Positions 36,359 through 46,366 of a stretch of 64,000 nt of DNA are shown here, piece after piece (position 1 is the stretch's first letter; each line of letters begins with the position of its first letter). A program made the position numbers and the translations under genes. Under the pieces are notes generated by a model that did not search any database, was not told where the DNA came from, and saw nothing but the letters and a program-made list of their open reading frames with translations. The stretch covers positions 186,001 to 250,000 of the forward strand of contig JAEUKT010000002.1 of NCBI GenBank assembly GCA_016794125.1, read 5' to 3'. This DNA comes from Alphaproteobacteria bacterium (GTDB taxonomy: Bacteria > Pseudomonadota > Alphaproteobacteria > Micavibrionales > UBA2020).

Positions 36359-37858
36359 ATGCCCCGCATCCTGTTTACCCTGCTGACCATCCTGTTCCTG
36401 CTGCCCGCGCCCGCACAGGCGGCGTCGAAGGGGTACGAGATTTTATTCGATGCAAAAAACGAATGGCTGAACAGCAGCCGTGCGCTGACATCGGAAGACG
36501 CAAGTGGCCGCATGGTGCTGCTGGATTTCTGGACCTATGGCTGCATCAACTGCATGCAGATCGTGCCCGACCTGAAAAAACTGGAAAAGGAATTCGGCGA
36601 CAAGCTGCTGGTGGTGGGCGTGCATTCCGCCAAATTCAGCGGGGAAAAAGGCAGCGAACGCATTTTGTCGGCAGCGAAGCGTTTCGGCCTTGAACACCCC
36701 GTCATCAACGATTCAAATTTCGACGTCTGGGACCAGTTCGATGTGAATGCATGGCCGACGCAAGTATTGCTGGATGGCAAGGGCGAGGAAGTGGCGCGCT
36801 ATCGCGGCGAAGGCCATTACGATGAAATCCGCGCCGATATCGCGAAAAATATCGGCGATGCAAAACCGGAATCGAAAACGACGCTGGCATCATTGAAGGC
36901 AGCCGATGAAAAAACCGGCAGCCTGAAATTCCCTGCACGCCTTGGTTTTGGCGAAGACACACCCTGGGGTGAATTGCTGTTCGTCGCCGATAGCGGCCAT
37001 AACCGCATCATCGGCGCGACGCTGGACGGCAAAATAAAAGTCACCATCGGCAGCGGCACCGAAGGTGCTGGCGACGGCGCATTCGCAACCGCTTCGTTTA
37101 ACCATCCGCGCGGCTTCGGCGTGGTCAAGGGCGGCGTTTATATCGCCGATACCAACAACCACCTGATCCGCTACGCCGATTTCGCGACCGGCAAAGTGAC
37201 GACCGTTGCGGGCACCGGTAAACAGGGCTATGCGCGCGATGCCAAGGATGACAAGGCGCAGGAAACCCCGATGGCGTCACCCTGGGATGTGGAGATGCTG
37301 CAAGACGGCAAGACGCTGGCGATTGCCATGGCCGGCACGCACCAGCTGTGGACGCTGGACACCGTTGCGAAAACCGTTTCCGTACTGGCCGGCACGGGCA
37401 AGGAATTTATCGATGACGGCAATGCTGCGGAATCCTCGCTGTCGCAGCCGAGCGGCCTTGCGCCGTTTGGCGATACGCTTTACTTCGTCGATGCGGAAAC
37501 ATCCAGCCTGCGCAAATTGAAACAGGGTGAGGTCAGCACGCTGATCGGCACGGGGCTGTTCGATTTTGGCCTGATCGATGGCACATATCCAAAGGCGTTG
37601 ATGCAGCATGCGCAGGGGCTGGATGTGGATGCGGGACGCGTGGTGATTGCCGATACCTATAACAACACGCTGCGCCTGTACGATATCGCATCCGGTAAGC
37701 TATCGACCGCCAACATTGAAAAAGACGCGCTGGACGAACCGGGCGATGTGCTGCAACTGAACGGCAAGATGTATGTGGCCGACACCAACCACCACCGCGT
37801 CGCCGTTTTCGACCCGAAAACGGGCAAAACCGCCACGTTAACGCTGTCGGCCGATTAA
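36359..37858 (+). CDS. NHLRC2-like exported thioredoxin/NHL-repeat protein
   Basis: A 499-residue protein with a signal peptide (1-21, AQA), a thioredoxin-like domain (about 28-165) and an NHL-repeat beta-propeller (about 185-495). The thioredoxin site is Cys62-Ile-Asn-Cys65 (FWTYGCINCM), the form seen in NHLRC2-type proteins. Propeller repeats are seen in FVADSGHNRIIG, YIADTNNHLIRY, IADTYNNTLRLY and VADTNHHRVAVF. The role of bacterial members is unclear; a redox or folding function in the periplasm is inferred. AAGGAG precedes the ATG. Confidence 0.92.
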   Translation: MPRILFTLLTILFLLPAPAQAASKGYEILFDAKNEWLNSSRALTSEDASGRMVLLDFWTYGCINCMQIVPDLKKLEKEFGDKLLVVGVHSAKFSGEKGSERILSAAKRFGLEHPVINDSNFDVWDQFDVNAWPTQVLLDGKGEEVARYRGEGHYDEIRADIAKNIGDAKPESKTTLASLKAADEKTGSLKFPARLGFGEDTPWGELLFVADSGHNRIIGATLDGKIKVTIGSGTEGAGDGAFATASFNHPRGFGVVKGGVYIADTNNHLIRYADFATGKVTTVAGTGKQGYARDAKDDKAQETPMASPWDVEMLQDGKTLAIAMAGTHQLWTLDTVAKTVSVLAGTGKEFIDDGNAAESSLSQPSGLAPFGDTLYFVDAETSSLRKLKQGEVSTLIGTGLFDFGLIDGTYPKALMQHAQGLDVDAGRVVIADTYNNTLRLYDIASGKLSTANIEKDALDEPGDVLQLNGKMYVADTNHHRVAVFDPKTGKTATLTLSAD

Positions 37859-37865
37859 AGGCTGC

Positions 37866-38609
37866 TTATCCGCCTTTGCGCGCGAAGGCCTTCATGCCGG
37901 GCTTGAAGGCGATCTGGAATTTTTCGACCGTGATGCCGTGGCGCGCCAGCAGGCGTTTCATGCCGTCGCGCGTCAGATAGGTCAGGTGGTGCGGCGGCAC
38001 GACCATATCCCATTTGGTGAATTCCTTCGGCACACCGAAATGCCCCGCATCGGGCGCGGTGATATAAAGCAGCGCGCCCTTGTTCATCACTTTCGATACA
38101 GCTGCCATGAAACCGTCGGGATCCGGCACGTGTTCGATCACTTCGGACATATAGACCATGTCAAACTTGTCGCCGCGCTCCGCCAGTTTTGCGATGTCGA
38201 TCGTTTCAAACGTGCAGTCCTTGAAATGTTCGCGCGCGATGTTCACGGCGGTGTCGTCGATATCGATGCCGTAGGATTGGCAGCCCGCCATGCGTGCGGC
38301 TTCGGTCATGAAGCCCACGCTGCAGCCGACATCGAGGAATTTTTTGCCCGGCGGTTTTTCGGCCATCATGCGTTTCGCGCGCTTCAGGCTGCGGCGCAGC
38401 TTGCTGTCTTTCTTGCGCATATACTGTTCGCTCTTGCCGTAGTTCTGGTAGAAGGCGTTGAGCTGTTCGGGGGTCGGGTAGGGATCGACCACCACCGTCT
38501 TGCAATCGGCGCAGCGCAGCAGCGCGTAGCCGTCTTTTTCGCCGATGCGGGATTGACTGGTGCCATGGCAGCCACGGCAAAATGATTTGGCGGTCGATGC
38601 TTGCGGCAT
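37866..38609 (-). CDS. SAM-dependent methyltransferase with N-terminal zinc site
   Basis: A 247-residue class I methyltransferase. The SAM motif is FLDVGCSVGF (about 92-100), with YGIDIDDTAV as motif II and SEVIEHVPDP later. The N-terminus carries two CxxC pairs (Cys11/14 and Cys33/36), a zinc module often seen in sugar or lipid C-methyltransferase-like proteins. The ATG at 38609 has AGGA at 10 bases; an ATG at 38618 is also possible. The substrate is unknown. Confidence 0.88.
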   Translation of the reverse strand: MPQASTAKSFCRGCHGTSQSRIGEKDGYALLRCADCKTVVVDPYPTPEQLNAFYQNYGKSEQYMRKKDSKLRRSLKRAKRMMAEKPPGKKFLDVGCSVGFMTEAARMAGCQSYGIDIDDTAVNIAREHFKDCTFETIDIAKLAERGDKFDMVYMSEVIEHVPDPDGFMAAVSKVMNKGALLYITAPDAGHFGVPKEFTKWDMVVPPHHLTYLTRDGMKRLLARHGITVEKFQIAFKPGMKAFARKGG

Positions 38610-38730
38610 GGCGGTCATGTCCTGATTCCCTTGAAATTCAAGGAAACATAACATATCCGGACGGCCTGTCAATTTTACATAGGCGCAATTTAGGCTTTAT
38701 GCGGGGGGCGGAATCTCCTATATTCGCCCC

Positions 38731-39273
38731 ATGCAACCGCCGTTGAAAACCTATGTCGAGTTTATCGAGCCCGAGCAGAATAACCCTGCCGGACGATCGA
38801 CCGTGGTCGAGGTGAAGGACAGGGACATTTCAAAACTGAACATCCCGCCGCGCTGCGATATTTTCTATTTCTTCGACAGCCCCGCGCATAACACCACGCC
38901 GGCGGCTGCGCAGGACGAACAATACAATATCTCGCGCTTTCACATCGTGGCCGACAAGCTGCTGACGCGCGACGAAGCGAAGCGGATGATTTCAAACACT
39001 CTGAACACGCAGCAGCGCGCGCAGATGCAATGGGACATCAAATTGCAGCAAAACGAGATTTTCGCGCTGACCCGCACATTCAATATCGAACCTGTGCGCA
39101 AGGACAGCATCGTAATAGATGCCGCAAAAAAACAGCTGTATCCGAAACCCATCCCCGAAATCGCGCAGCGCGCGGGTGCCAAACCCGAAGACAACATGAA
39201 GCTGTCGCGCCCCGTCGTGGTGCCGAAAGACCCCGCGCGTTTCAAGCTAAAGCCGAAACCGCCGAAGCCTTAA
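38731..39273 (+). CDS. Unknown protein with conserved look
   Basis: A 180-residue predicted soluble protein, rich in Lys, Pro and Asp, with a polyproline-lysine tail. It contains a DIFYFFDSPAHN segment and a helical SNTLNTQQRAQMQW region. No signal peptide, membrane helix or recognisable motif. Usg follows convergently 3 bases after its stop. Confidence 0.72.
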   Translation: MQPPLKTYVEFIEPEQNNPAGRSTVVEVKDRDISKLNIPPRCDIFYFFDSPAHNTTPAAAQDEQYNISRFHIVADKLLTRDEAKRMISNTLNTQQRAQMQWDIKLQQNEIFALTRTFNIEPVRKDSIVIDAAKKQLYPKPIPEIAQRAGAKPEDNMKLSRPVVVPKDPARFKLKPKPPKP

Positions 39274-39276
39274 ACA

Positions 39277-39540
39277 TCAATTGATCAGGTATTCCTCGCG
39301 CGCATGACGGATGTCGTCGGCGGTGATAAGCTTTTTATTCGCGACGCGCACCGAATGCAGGCGGCCGTCGAGCTTCTTTTCCCAGAAATTCAGGAATTTG
39401 CGCAGCTCGGGGAAATGGGGGGCGAGGTCGTATTCCTGCCAGAGATATTGCTGCAGAAGCTTGGGATGATCGGGCATATGGTACAGAATTTCAGCGGTCG
39501 TCAGCCGGTACTCGTTCAGTTGCAGGATCAAATTTGCCAT
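39277..39540 (-). CDS. usg: Usg family protein
   Basis: An 87-residue protein matching the small Usg family of alphaproteobacteria by its compact build: LNEYRLTTAEILYHMPDHP near the N-terminus and QYLWQEYDLAPHFPELRKFL in the middle. Its function is not established despite old naming near trp genes. Its presence supports alphaproteobacterial origin. Confidence 0.9.
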   Translation of the reverse strand: MANLILQLNEYRLTTAEILYHMPDHPKLLQQYLWQEYDLAPHFPELRKFLNFWEKKLDGRLHSVRVANKKLITADDIRHAREEYLIN

Positions 39541-39848
39541 ATTCTTGAGCCTCTCTTTCCGAATCTGGCTGTGGTTATTCCATTCGTTACAATCTCCTAA
39601 CTCTATTTAATCATAAATTACTCCACCCGTGTTAAAAAATTGCAATATCAACAGGTTAGCACTCTTTCTGTCCGACTGCCAAATCGGGCAAAAGTATTTG
39701 GAAAGACAGGGTTTTTGGAAATTGATTCAGTTGAAAATTTGCGCAGGTAGGGCTACATAGTTGGCACTTGTCCGGTACGAGTGCCAATCGCCTTTGGGCT
39801 TGGTAAAACCGGATCGTTGCAACCTTGCTTAATGAAGAAGGAAAACAC
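39541..39848 (+). promoter_or_regulatory. groESL control region with two CIRCE elements
   Basis: This intergenic stretch holds two HrcA-type CIRCE sites. The first, 39656-39682, is ttagcactc-N9-gactgccaa with two deviations from the consensus right arm. The second, 39761-39787, is ttggcactt-N9-gagtgccaa and nearly perfect. They imply heat-shock control by the HrcA repressor. The divergent usg promoter must share the same region. I see no gene here. Confidence 0.85.
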
Positions 39849-40166
39849 ATGAGCACGAAATTCATCCCCCTGCATGACCGCGTCCTGCTGCGCCGCCTTG
39901 AAAGCGACGCCAAGACTGCCGGCGGCATCATCATCCCCGACACCGCGAAAGAAAAGCCTGCGCAAGGCGAAGTCGTAGCCGTCGGCACCGGCGTCCGTGA
40001 CGAACACGGCAAGCTGCAGCCCCTCGCTGTGAAAAACGGCGACACCGTGCTGTTCAGCAAATGGTCGGGCACCGAAGTGAACATCGATGGCGAAGAGCTG
40101 CTGGTCGTGAAAGAAAGCGACATCATGGGCATCATCGAAGCCAAAAAAAAATCCAAAGCCGCGTAA
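39849..40166 (+). CDS. groES: Co-chaperonin GroES
   Basis: A 105-residue GroES, the lid of the GroEL chamber. [23 protein letters not shown] (mobile loop) and the terminal [11 protein letters not shown] are typical. ATG at 39849 is set by AAGGA just before it; the longer frame's first codons lack a site. Operon with groEL, 28 bases apart, under CIRCE control. Confidence 0.98.
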   Translation: MSTKFIPLHDRVLLRRLESDAKTAGGIIIPDTAKEKPAQGEVVAVGTGVRDEHGKLQPLAVKNGDTVLFSKWSGTEVNIDGEELLVVKESDIMGIIEAKKKSKAA

Positions 40167-40173
40167 CCAATAA

Positions 40174-41835
<1,662 letters not shown>

Positions 41836-41856
41836 TCCATCAGCCAGTCTGAAATA

Positions 41857-41892
41857 AAAAGAGGGCCGGATGAAAATCCGGCCCTTCTTTTA
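41857..41892. terminator. Terminator after groEL
   Basis: Perfect 9-bp stem (41862-41870 with 41877-41885), A-run before and T-rich run after, between groEL and the convergent ankyrin gene. It can serve both strands. Confidence 0.9.
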
Positions 41893-41913
41893 TGCGTTAT
41901 TTTTTTGAGGCAG

Positions 41914-42411
41914 TTATCTCGCCTGCAGCGGGCGTTGCACGCGGCTGGTGCCGCGCTTGGGCATGGCGTTTTCGATCACGGCGCGGATTTCCGGTTTGTG
42001 GCGCGCCAGCATAAGGGCGTTATAGCCGAATTCGTTCAGGTTCTGCGGGTTCGCCTGGTTGTGCAGCAGCAGCGACACCATCGCGATGTCGGAGCGGCGC
42101 ACGGCCTTGTTCAGCGGATATTCGACCGCTTCGTCGGGCAGGTTCGCATCCGCACCGCGTTTCAGCAGCTCGACTGCCAGCGCATGATGGCCTTTTTCGA
42201 CCACGACATGCAAAAGCGATTGCTGGACGGCGCTTTCGCGCACTGCGCCTTCGCTATCGACCTGAACGCCCATATCCAGCAGCTGTGCCATGCGCCACAG
42301 GTTGCCCTGTTCGGCCATCTGGAAGGCCGTTTCGGCCTGCACGGCATAGGGCTGCGCCTTCATCAGGTCGCGCCAGAGCAAATCGTCATGAGTGGGGCCG
42401 TTGTCGGTCAT
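41914..42411 (-). CDS. Ankyrin-repeat protein
   Basis: A 165-residue soluble protein with about three ankyrin repeats: QMAEQGNLWRMAQLLDMGVQ, SLLHVVVEKGHHALAVELLK and a third with NKAVRRSDIAMVSLLLHNQ. Ankyrin repeats mediate protein binding. No signal peptide. It runs convergently with groEL and divergently from the second ankyrin gene at 42605, so they share 42412-42604 as their control region. The partner is unknown. Confidence 0.88.
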   Translation of the reverse strand: MTDNGPTHDDLLWRDLMKAQPYAVQAETAFQMAEQGNLWRMAQLLDMGVQVDSEGAVRESAVQQSLLHVVVEKGHHALAVELLKRGADANLPDEAVEYPLNKAVRRSDIAMVSLLLHNQANPQNLNEFGYNALMLARHKPEIRAVIENAMPKRGTSRVQRPLQAR

Positions 42412-42539
42412 TCAAATCCCTAAAATATGCAGTTATGGATACTGCGCTATAACCGACAAGTCAAAGGAAAGTGCCATAGGTTGAAAAATAGACAGTTAAA
42501 TCATTAATTTAGCCCGTTTTCGTCACTAAATTGCGCCCC

Positions 42540-42554
42540 TTAATGCTGCCTTAA
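42540..42554. promoter_or_regulatory. CtrA-type box TTAA-N7-TTAA
   Basis: ttaa (42540-42543), 7 bases, ttaa (42551-42554) is an exact match to the alphaproteobacterial CtrA half-site pair. It lies 51 bases before the 42605 start. A single AT-rich match can arise by chance. Confidence 0.4.
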
Positions 42555-42604
42555 CATAAATGTTCAATAATAGAGTCAGTCAAAAACCAGCCCAAAGGCA
42601 TTAA

Positions 42605-43225
42605 ATGTCCAGTTTCATGAAAAATACCGGCCAGCAGGGCCTATGGCATTACATCGATAACGGCCAGATCGACAAGGTCGTCGATGCCATCATGAAAGAC
42701 CCCAAGCAACTGGATTACCGCACGGGGCTGAACGAAGACACGCCGCTGCACGTCATCGCCATGAAGGGCGATGTGAAAATGATGCAGGCGATCATCGATG
42801 TCATCGGCCCGGGCACTGTGCTGGACATGCGCAACAAGGCGGGCGACACCCCGCTGATGAAATCGGGCGCCTATGGCCGCGACGAAATGGCCGTGCTGCT
42901 GATGAATAACGGCGCCGACCCGAATGCCCAAAACATGCTGCTGGAAACGCTTTTGATGAAAACCATCAAGGGGCGCAATCAGGACGATGTGGCGGAGCGC
43001 GAAAAGCCCGCCTTCGACAAGATCATCGAAACCGCGATCGACCGCGGCGCAAAGATCGACGCGAAAAGCTCGACCGGCAATACCGCCCGTGACGTGGCCG
43101 ATTTGTTCGAGGATGACAAGACCATGTGCGTCCTTGATGCCAGGCTGGCGGAGCAAAAGGCCGGCACGTTCAAGCCAGCGGCAGCAACAGCCCCGAAACC
43201 CGTCACTTCTTCCAAATTCGGCTGA
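42605..43225 (+). CDS. Ankyrin-repeat protein
   Basis: A 206-residue protein with ankyrin repeats: GLWHYIDNGQIDKVVDAIMK, TPLHVIAMKGDVKMMQAIID, TPLMKSGAYGRDEMAVLLMN and a final TARDVADLFEDD. It has an Ala/Lys/Pro tail. A ribosome-binding site AAAGG is 6 bases before the ATG. It forms a divergent pair with the 41914 gene and may act in the same process; mutM follows 45 bases downstream. Role unknown. Confidence 0.88.
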   Translation: MSSFMKNTGQQGLWHYIDNGQIDKVVDAIMKDPKQLDYRTGLNEDTPLHVIAMKGDVKMMQAIIDVIGPGTVLDMRNKAGDTPLMKSGAYGRDEMAVLLMNNGADPNAQNMLLETLLMKTIKGRNQDDVAEREKPAFDKIIETAIDRGAKIDAKSSTGNTARDVADLFEDDKTMCVLDARLAEQKAGTFKPAAATAPKPVTSSKFG

Positions 43226-43270
43226 ACGGCCTATAATCGCTGTATATCGTAACAGCGCGGATTTTGAACC

Positions 43271-44113
43271 ATGCCTGAATTACCCGAGGTTGAAACCGTC
43301 TGTCGCGGTCTTGCAAAATCGATGACGGGCGAGAAACTGGGCAGCGTCGAAACGCTGCGCCATAACCTGCGCATTCCCTTCCCCGCCGATCTGAAAACCA
43401 TTGCGGGCGCGACTGTGAAAAACATTTCCCGCCGCGCGAAATATATCCTGATCGAGCTTGATAACAAAAAGACGCTCATCATCCATCTGGGCATGTCGGG
43501 GCGGCTGGTGATCCAGAAGAAATCCGAACAGGGCGATCCTGAAAAACACGACCACATGATTTTGAACCTGAAGAACGGCACGCGCATCGTGTTCAACGAC
43601 GCGCGCCGTTTCGGCATGGTCGATCTCGCGAACACATCCGAACTGGAGCAGCATAAATTCTTTTCGCATCTGGGCCCGGAGCCGTTTGATAAATCATTCA
43701 GCGCGAAATACCTGACGGAAAAATTGAAAACCAAGAAAATCGCCATCAAGCTGGCGATCATGGATCAGGAACTGGTGGTAGGTGTCGGGAATATTTATGC
43801 ATCAGAGGCGTTATTCCGCGCGGGCATCGACCCGCAGCGCGCGGCGCATAAAATCAAGCCGGATGAAATCAGCGAACTGATTGCCAGCATCCGCGCCGTT
43901 TTGAAACAGGCGATCAAGGCGGGCGGCAGTTCCTTGCGGGACTATGTGCAGACGGATGGCGAGCTTGGCTATTTTCAGGACAAATGGGCGGTCTATGGCA
44001 AGCATCACGAAGCCTGCAAAGGCTGCATTTGCGATATCGACAAAACCGGCGGTATCCAGAAAATCACGCAGGGCGCCAGATCGACATTTTATTGTCCCCG
44101 CAAACAAAACTAG
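43271..44113 (+). CDS. mutM: Formamidopyrimidine-DNA glycosylase
   Basis: A 280-residue MutM/Fpg, removing 8-oxoguanine and opened purines. The N-terminal MPELPEVETV supplies the catalytic Pro2 and Glu3; GVGNIYASEALF is the H2TH region. The C-terminal zinc finger is unusual: it has CKGCIC and FYCP but the final zinc Cys is Lys (CPRKQN instead of CPxCQ). Zinc binding may therefore use another cysteine. Length is normal and the frame is intact, so the gene is probably functional. Confidence 0.95.
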   Translation: MPELPEVETVCRGLAKSMTGEKLGSVETLRHNLRIPFPADLKTIAGATVKNISRRAKYILIELDNKKTLIIHLGMSGRLVIQKKSEQGDPEKHDHMILNLKNGTRIVFNDARRFGMVDLANTSELEQHKFFSHLGPEPFDKSFSAKYLTEKLKTKKIAIKLAIMDQELVVGVGNIYASEALFRAGIDPQRAAHKIKPDEISELIASIRAVLKQAIKAGGSSLRDYVQTDGELGYFQDKWAVYGKHHEACKGCICDIDKTGGIQKITQGARSTFYCPRKQN

Positions 44114-44126
44114 GGTAAAAATATTC

Positions 44127-44606
44127 ATGAAAAATTTCATCCTCCTGACTGCCGCTTTTCTTTTTTTCGGCCAGCCTGCGCTGGCGGGGCATCCCTATGG
44201 CGATGACGACCAGCCGCATTCGCAGGTCATGAACGATATCCCGCTGATGGACGGGATGCAGGAAGCTGCGCCCGAAATGGACGCGCAAAACCCCGGCCAG
44301 CTGAAAGACCCGAACCAGACCACCGCGACCATCACGGGCAACGACATGATGGTGAACAGCTATTACAACGAACAGCTGCGCCGCAAGGGATGGAAGCCGC
44401 TGAACCCGCAAAACCCGAATGTGTATGTGAATGACAAGGGCGAAACGCTGCGCGTCGATGCCGAATTCGCCGATGGCAAGACAACCGTAAAGCTCAACCG
44501 CACGCCGCCGCAACCGAAACAAAAACCCGTCGCGCCTGCGCCGGTGCGCCAGAAAAAGAACTACGGCGAATCCAGCCAGTATCAAGATCAAGAGGAACAG
44601 CAATAA
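44127..44606 (+). CDS. Small exported protein, unknown
   Basis: A 159-residue protein with a signal peptide (residues 1-20, ALA). The mature part is polar: an Asp/Gln/Met-rich stretch, then [20 protein letters not shown] and a Pro/Gln/Lys-rich tail. The ATG at 44127 is chosen over the longer frame because the signal peptide begins there. Its stop overlaps the next start by one base (TAATG), so it is co-transcribed with the enoyl-CoA hydratase. Confidence 0.8.
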   Translation: MKNFILLTAAFLFFGQPALAGHPYGDDDQPHSQVMNDIPLMDGMQEAAPEMDAQNPGQLKDPNQTTATITGNDMMVNSYYNEQLRRKGWKPLNPQNPNVYVNDKGETLRVDAEFADGKTTVKLNRTPPQPKQKPVAPAPVRQKKNYGESSQYQDQEEQQ

Positions 44607-45382
44607 TGGCTTATGAACATATCCTGACCGAACGCCGCGGCAAGACCGCGCTGATCACCCTCAACCGCCCCAAGGCGCTGAACGCGCTCTGTCAGGCCTT
44701 GATGGATGAATTGACGGCAGCGGTGGAGGAATTCGAGGCGGATGCAAACATCGCCGTGATCGTACTGACCGGCAGCGAAAAAGCATTCGCGGCGGGCGCA
44801 GACATCAAGGAAATGGCGCCCAAGAATTTCATGGATGTTTATAAAGAAGACTTCATCACCCGCAACTGGGAGCGTATCACGCGCTGCCGCAAGCCGGTGA
44901 TCGCGGCGGTGGCGGGCTACTGCCTTGGCGGCGGCTGCGAGCTTGCGATGATGTGCGATTTCATCATCGCGGCGGATACCGCGAAATTCAGCCAGCCCGA
45001 AATCACCATCGGCACCATCCCCGGCGCCGGCGGCACGCAGCGCCTGACCCGTTCGGTCGGCAAGGCGAAGGCGATGGAGCTGTGCCTGACCGGCCGCATG
45101 ATGGACGCAACCGAAGCCGAGCGCGCGGGGCTGGTCGCCAGAATCGTGCCCGCCGACAAGCTTTTGGAAGACGCGCTGGCGACCGCCGAGAAAATCGGCA
45201 GTTTCAGCCAGCCCGTCGTCATGATGGCCAAGGAATCTGTAAACCGCGCCTTCGAGACGACCCTTGCCGAAGGCCTGCGCTTTGAACGCCGCATGTTCCA
45301 TGCGACTTTTGCGACCGAAGACCAGAAAGAAGGCATGAAGGCCTTTGGGGAGAAGCGGCCAGCAGCATTTAAAGACAAATAA
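44606..45382 (+). CDS. Enoyl-CoA hydratase/isomerase family protein
   Basis: A 258-residue crotonase-fold enzyme, most like short-chain enoyl-CoA hydratase. The oxyanion-hole motif is AAGADIKEM and the catalytic region is [15 protein letters not shown], followed by [20 protein letters not shown]. The second catalytic Glu lies in the [12 protein letters not shown] region as usual. GAGGA precedes the ATG. Substrate range cannot be fixed; beta-oxidation is the usual role. Confidence 0.95.
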   Translation: MAYEHILTERRGKTALITLNRPKALNALCQALMDELTAAVEEFEADANIAVIVLTGSEKAFAAGADIKEMAPKNFMDVYKEDFITRNWERITRCRKPVIAAVAGYCLGGGCELAMMCDFIIAADTAKFSQPEITIGTIPGAGGTQRLTRSVGKAKAMELCLTGRMMDATEAERAGLVARIVPADKLLEDALATAEKIGSFSQPVVMMAKESVNRAFETTLAEGLRFERRMFHATFATEDQKEGMKAFGEKRPAAFKDK

Positions 45383-45397
45383 TTCAATAACTTGCAC

Positions 45398-45406
45398 TTA
45401 TCCACA
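45398..45406 (+). promoter_or_regulatory. DnaA box
   Basis: A perfect ttatccaca lies between the enoyl-CoA hydratase gene and rpsT. A second one lies at 46094. It may be part of the replication origin or of dnaA autoregulation. Confidence 0.6.
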
Positions 45407-45541
45407 AGTTTATTGACTTATGCGCCCATCCCCTTTAAAAACGTCAAGTCCAAGGGCGCCGCGCCATTTATGGTGATTCCCGTGCTGCCTTTTGCCACAG
45501 ATTTAAACGAATTGAAAACCGCAGAAAGAGACTGAAACAAA

Positions 45542-45811
45542 ATGGCTATCACCAAATCCGGCAAGAAACGCATCCGTCGCAACGCACGCCGCGCAACGCT
45601 CAACAAGTCGCGCGTCTCCGAAATGCGCGGTGGTATCCGCAAGATTGAAGAAGCCATCAAGTCCGGCGACGCCGAAGCGGCAAAAGCAGCCCTGAAAGCG
45701 GCGCAGCCCTCCATCGCCCGCACCGCCGGCAAGCGCATCATCAGCAAGAAAACCGCATCGCGCAAAATCTCGCGCCTGTCGGCACGCATCAAGAAGATCG
45801 TGAAGAAATAA
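45542..45811 (+). CDS. rpsT: 30S ribosomal protein S20
   Basis: An 89-residue S20, binding 16S rRNA early in 30S assembly. The basic N-terminus (MAITKSGKKRIRRNARR) and the helical body with KAALKAAQPSIARTAGKRIISKKTASRK (split here) are characteristic. Placement directly before dnaA is a known alphaproteobacterial arrangement. A strong terminator follows, so dnaA is transcribed separately. Confidence 0.97.
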   Translation: MAITKSGKKRIRRNARRATLNKSRVSEMRGGIRKIEEAIKSGDAEAAKAALKAAQPSIARTAGKRIISKKTASRKISRLSARIKKIVKK

Positions 45812-45851
45812 GACACAATCTGTAGTGCCCCTTGCGGGGAATCACACCAGA

Positions 45852-45890
45852 CAAAAAAAACGCCGCGAAAATTTCGCGGCGTTTTTTGTT
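45852..45890. terminator. Terminator after rpsT
   Basis: Ten-base arms (45861-45870 and 45872-45881), A-run before, T-run after. Strong in both directions. Confidence 0.92.
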
Positions 45891-46366
45891 TTTGCAACAA
45901 GGAATCAGCGCGGCATCAAAAAGAATCAATAAATGACGCGGGAATCGCACATATCAGGGTGCATCCGATCAAGAATTTTTACGCAAAAAATTTCGCGCAT
46001 GTGAATCGCCGACCTGCGATTCACGCGAAACTTTCAAGAGAAAATATCGGACTAAAAACTGCTTTGTTGGGCACGTTTGTTTCTTTTTTAAAATTATCCA
46101 CACATCGCGCTTGCGACTCATTTTGCACCCCGCTAAGGTTTGCTCACTTCATCATTTGCAAAAACAAACCCGAACGCCCCAGCGCGTTTTTATGGCGGTT
46201 TATCAGCAGACTGCAGAAGTTACTTGAAGAGGAAGAACGGCAGAATCACTTAAGCGCTTACTTAAAAGTGCGGGTTTCTCTGGTGGATCTTCTTCCGCCG
46301 CATCAACGCGGCGGCAAGGCGTTACGGACTTGATACTCAGGGCATTCTACTAGTTAAGGGCAATCC
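45891..46366 (+). promoter_or_regulatory. dnaA: dnaA upstream region, possible origin
   Basis: This 476-bp stretch before dnaA holds no gene I can support; the 124-residue frame at 45959 looks like chance. It contains a DnaA box ttatccaca (46094-46102) and seven GANTC sites (45902, 45923, 45942, 46003, 46018, 46115, 46243; an eighth lies at 45839), the CcrM methylation motif. It also has a large imperfect hairpin (45991-46030) and a GC hairpin (46295-46314). It is AT-rich in its middle. Expect the dnaA promoter here and possibly oriC, though only one perfect box was found in it. Confidence 0.5.

Noticed and set aside
46249-46265. A second possible CtrA box before dnaA
   Set aside because: The spacer is 8, not 7 bases, so it misses the consensus.
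45959-46333. A 124-residue frame in the rpsT-dnaA region
   Set aside because: No ribosome-binding site, no family feature, and it covers the hairpin, GANTC cluster and DnaA box.
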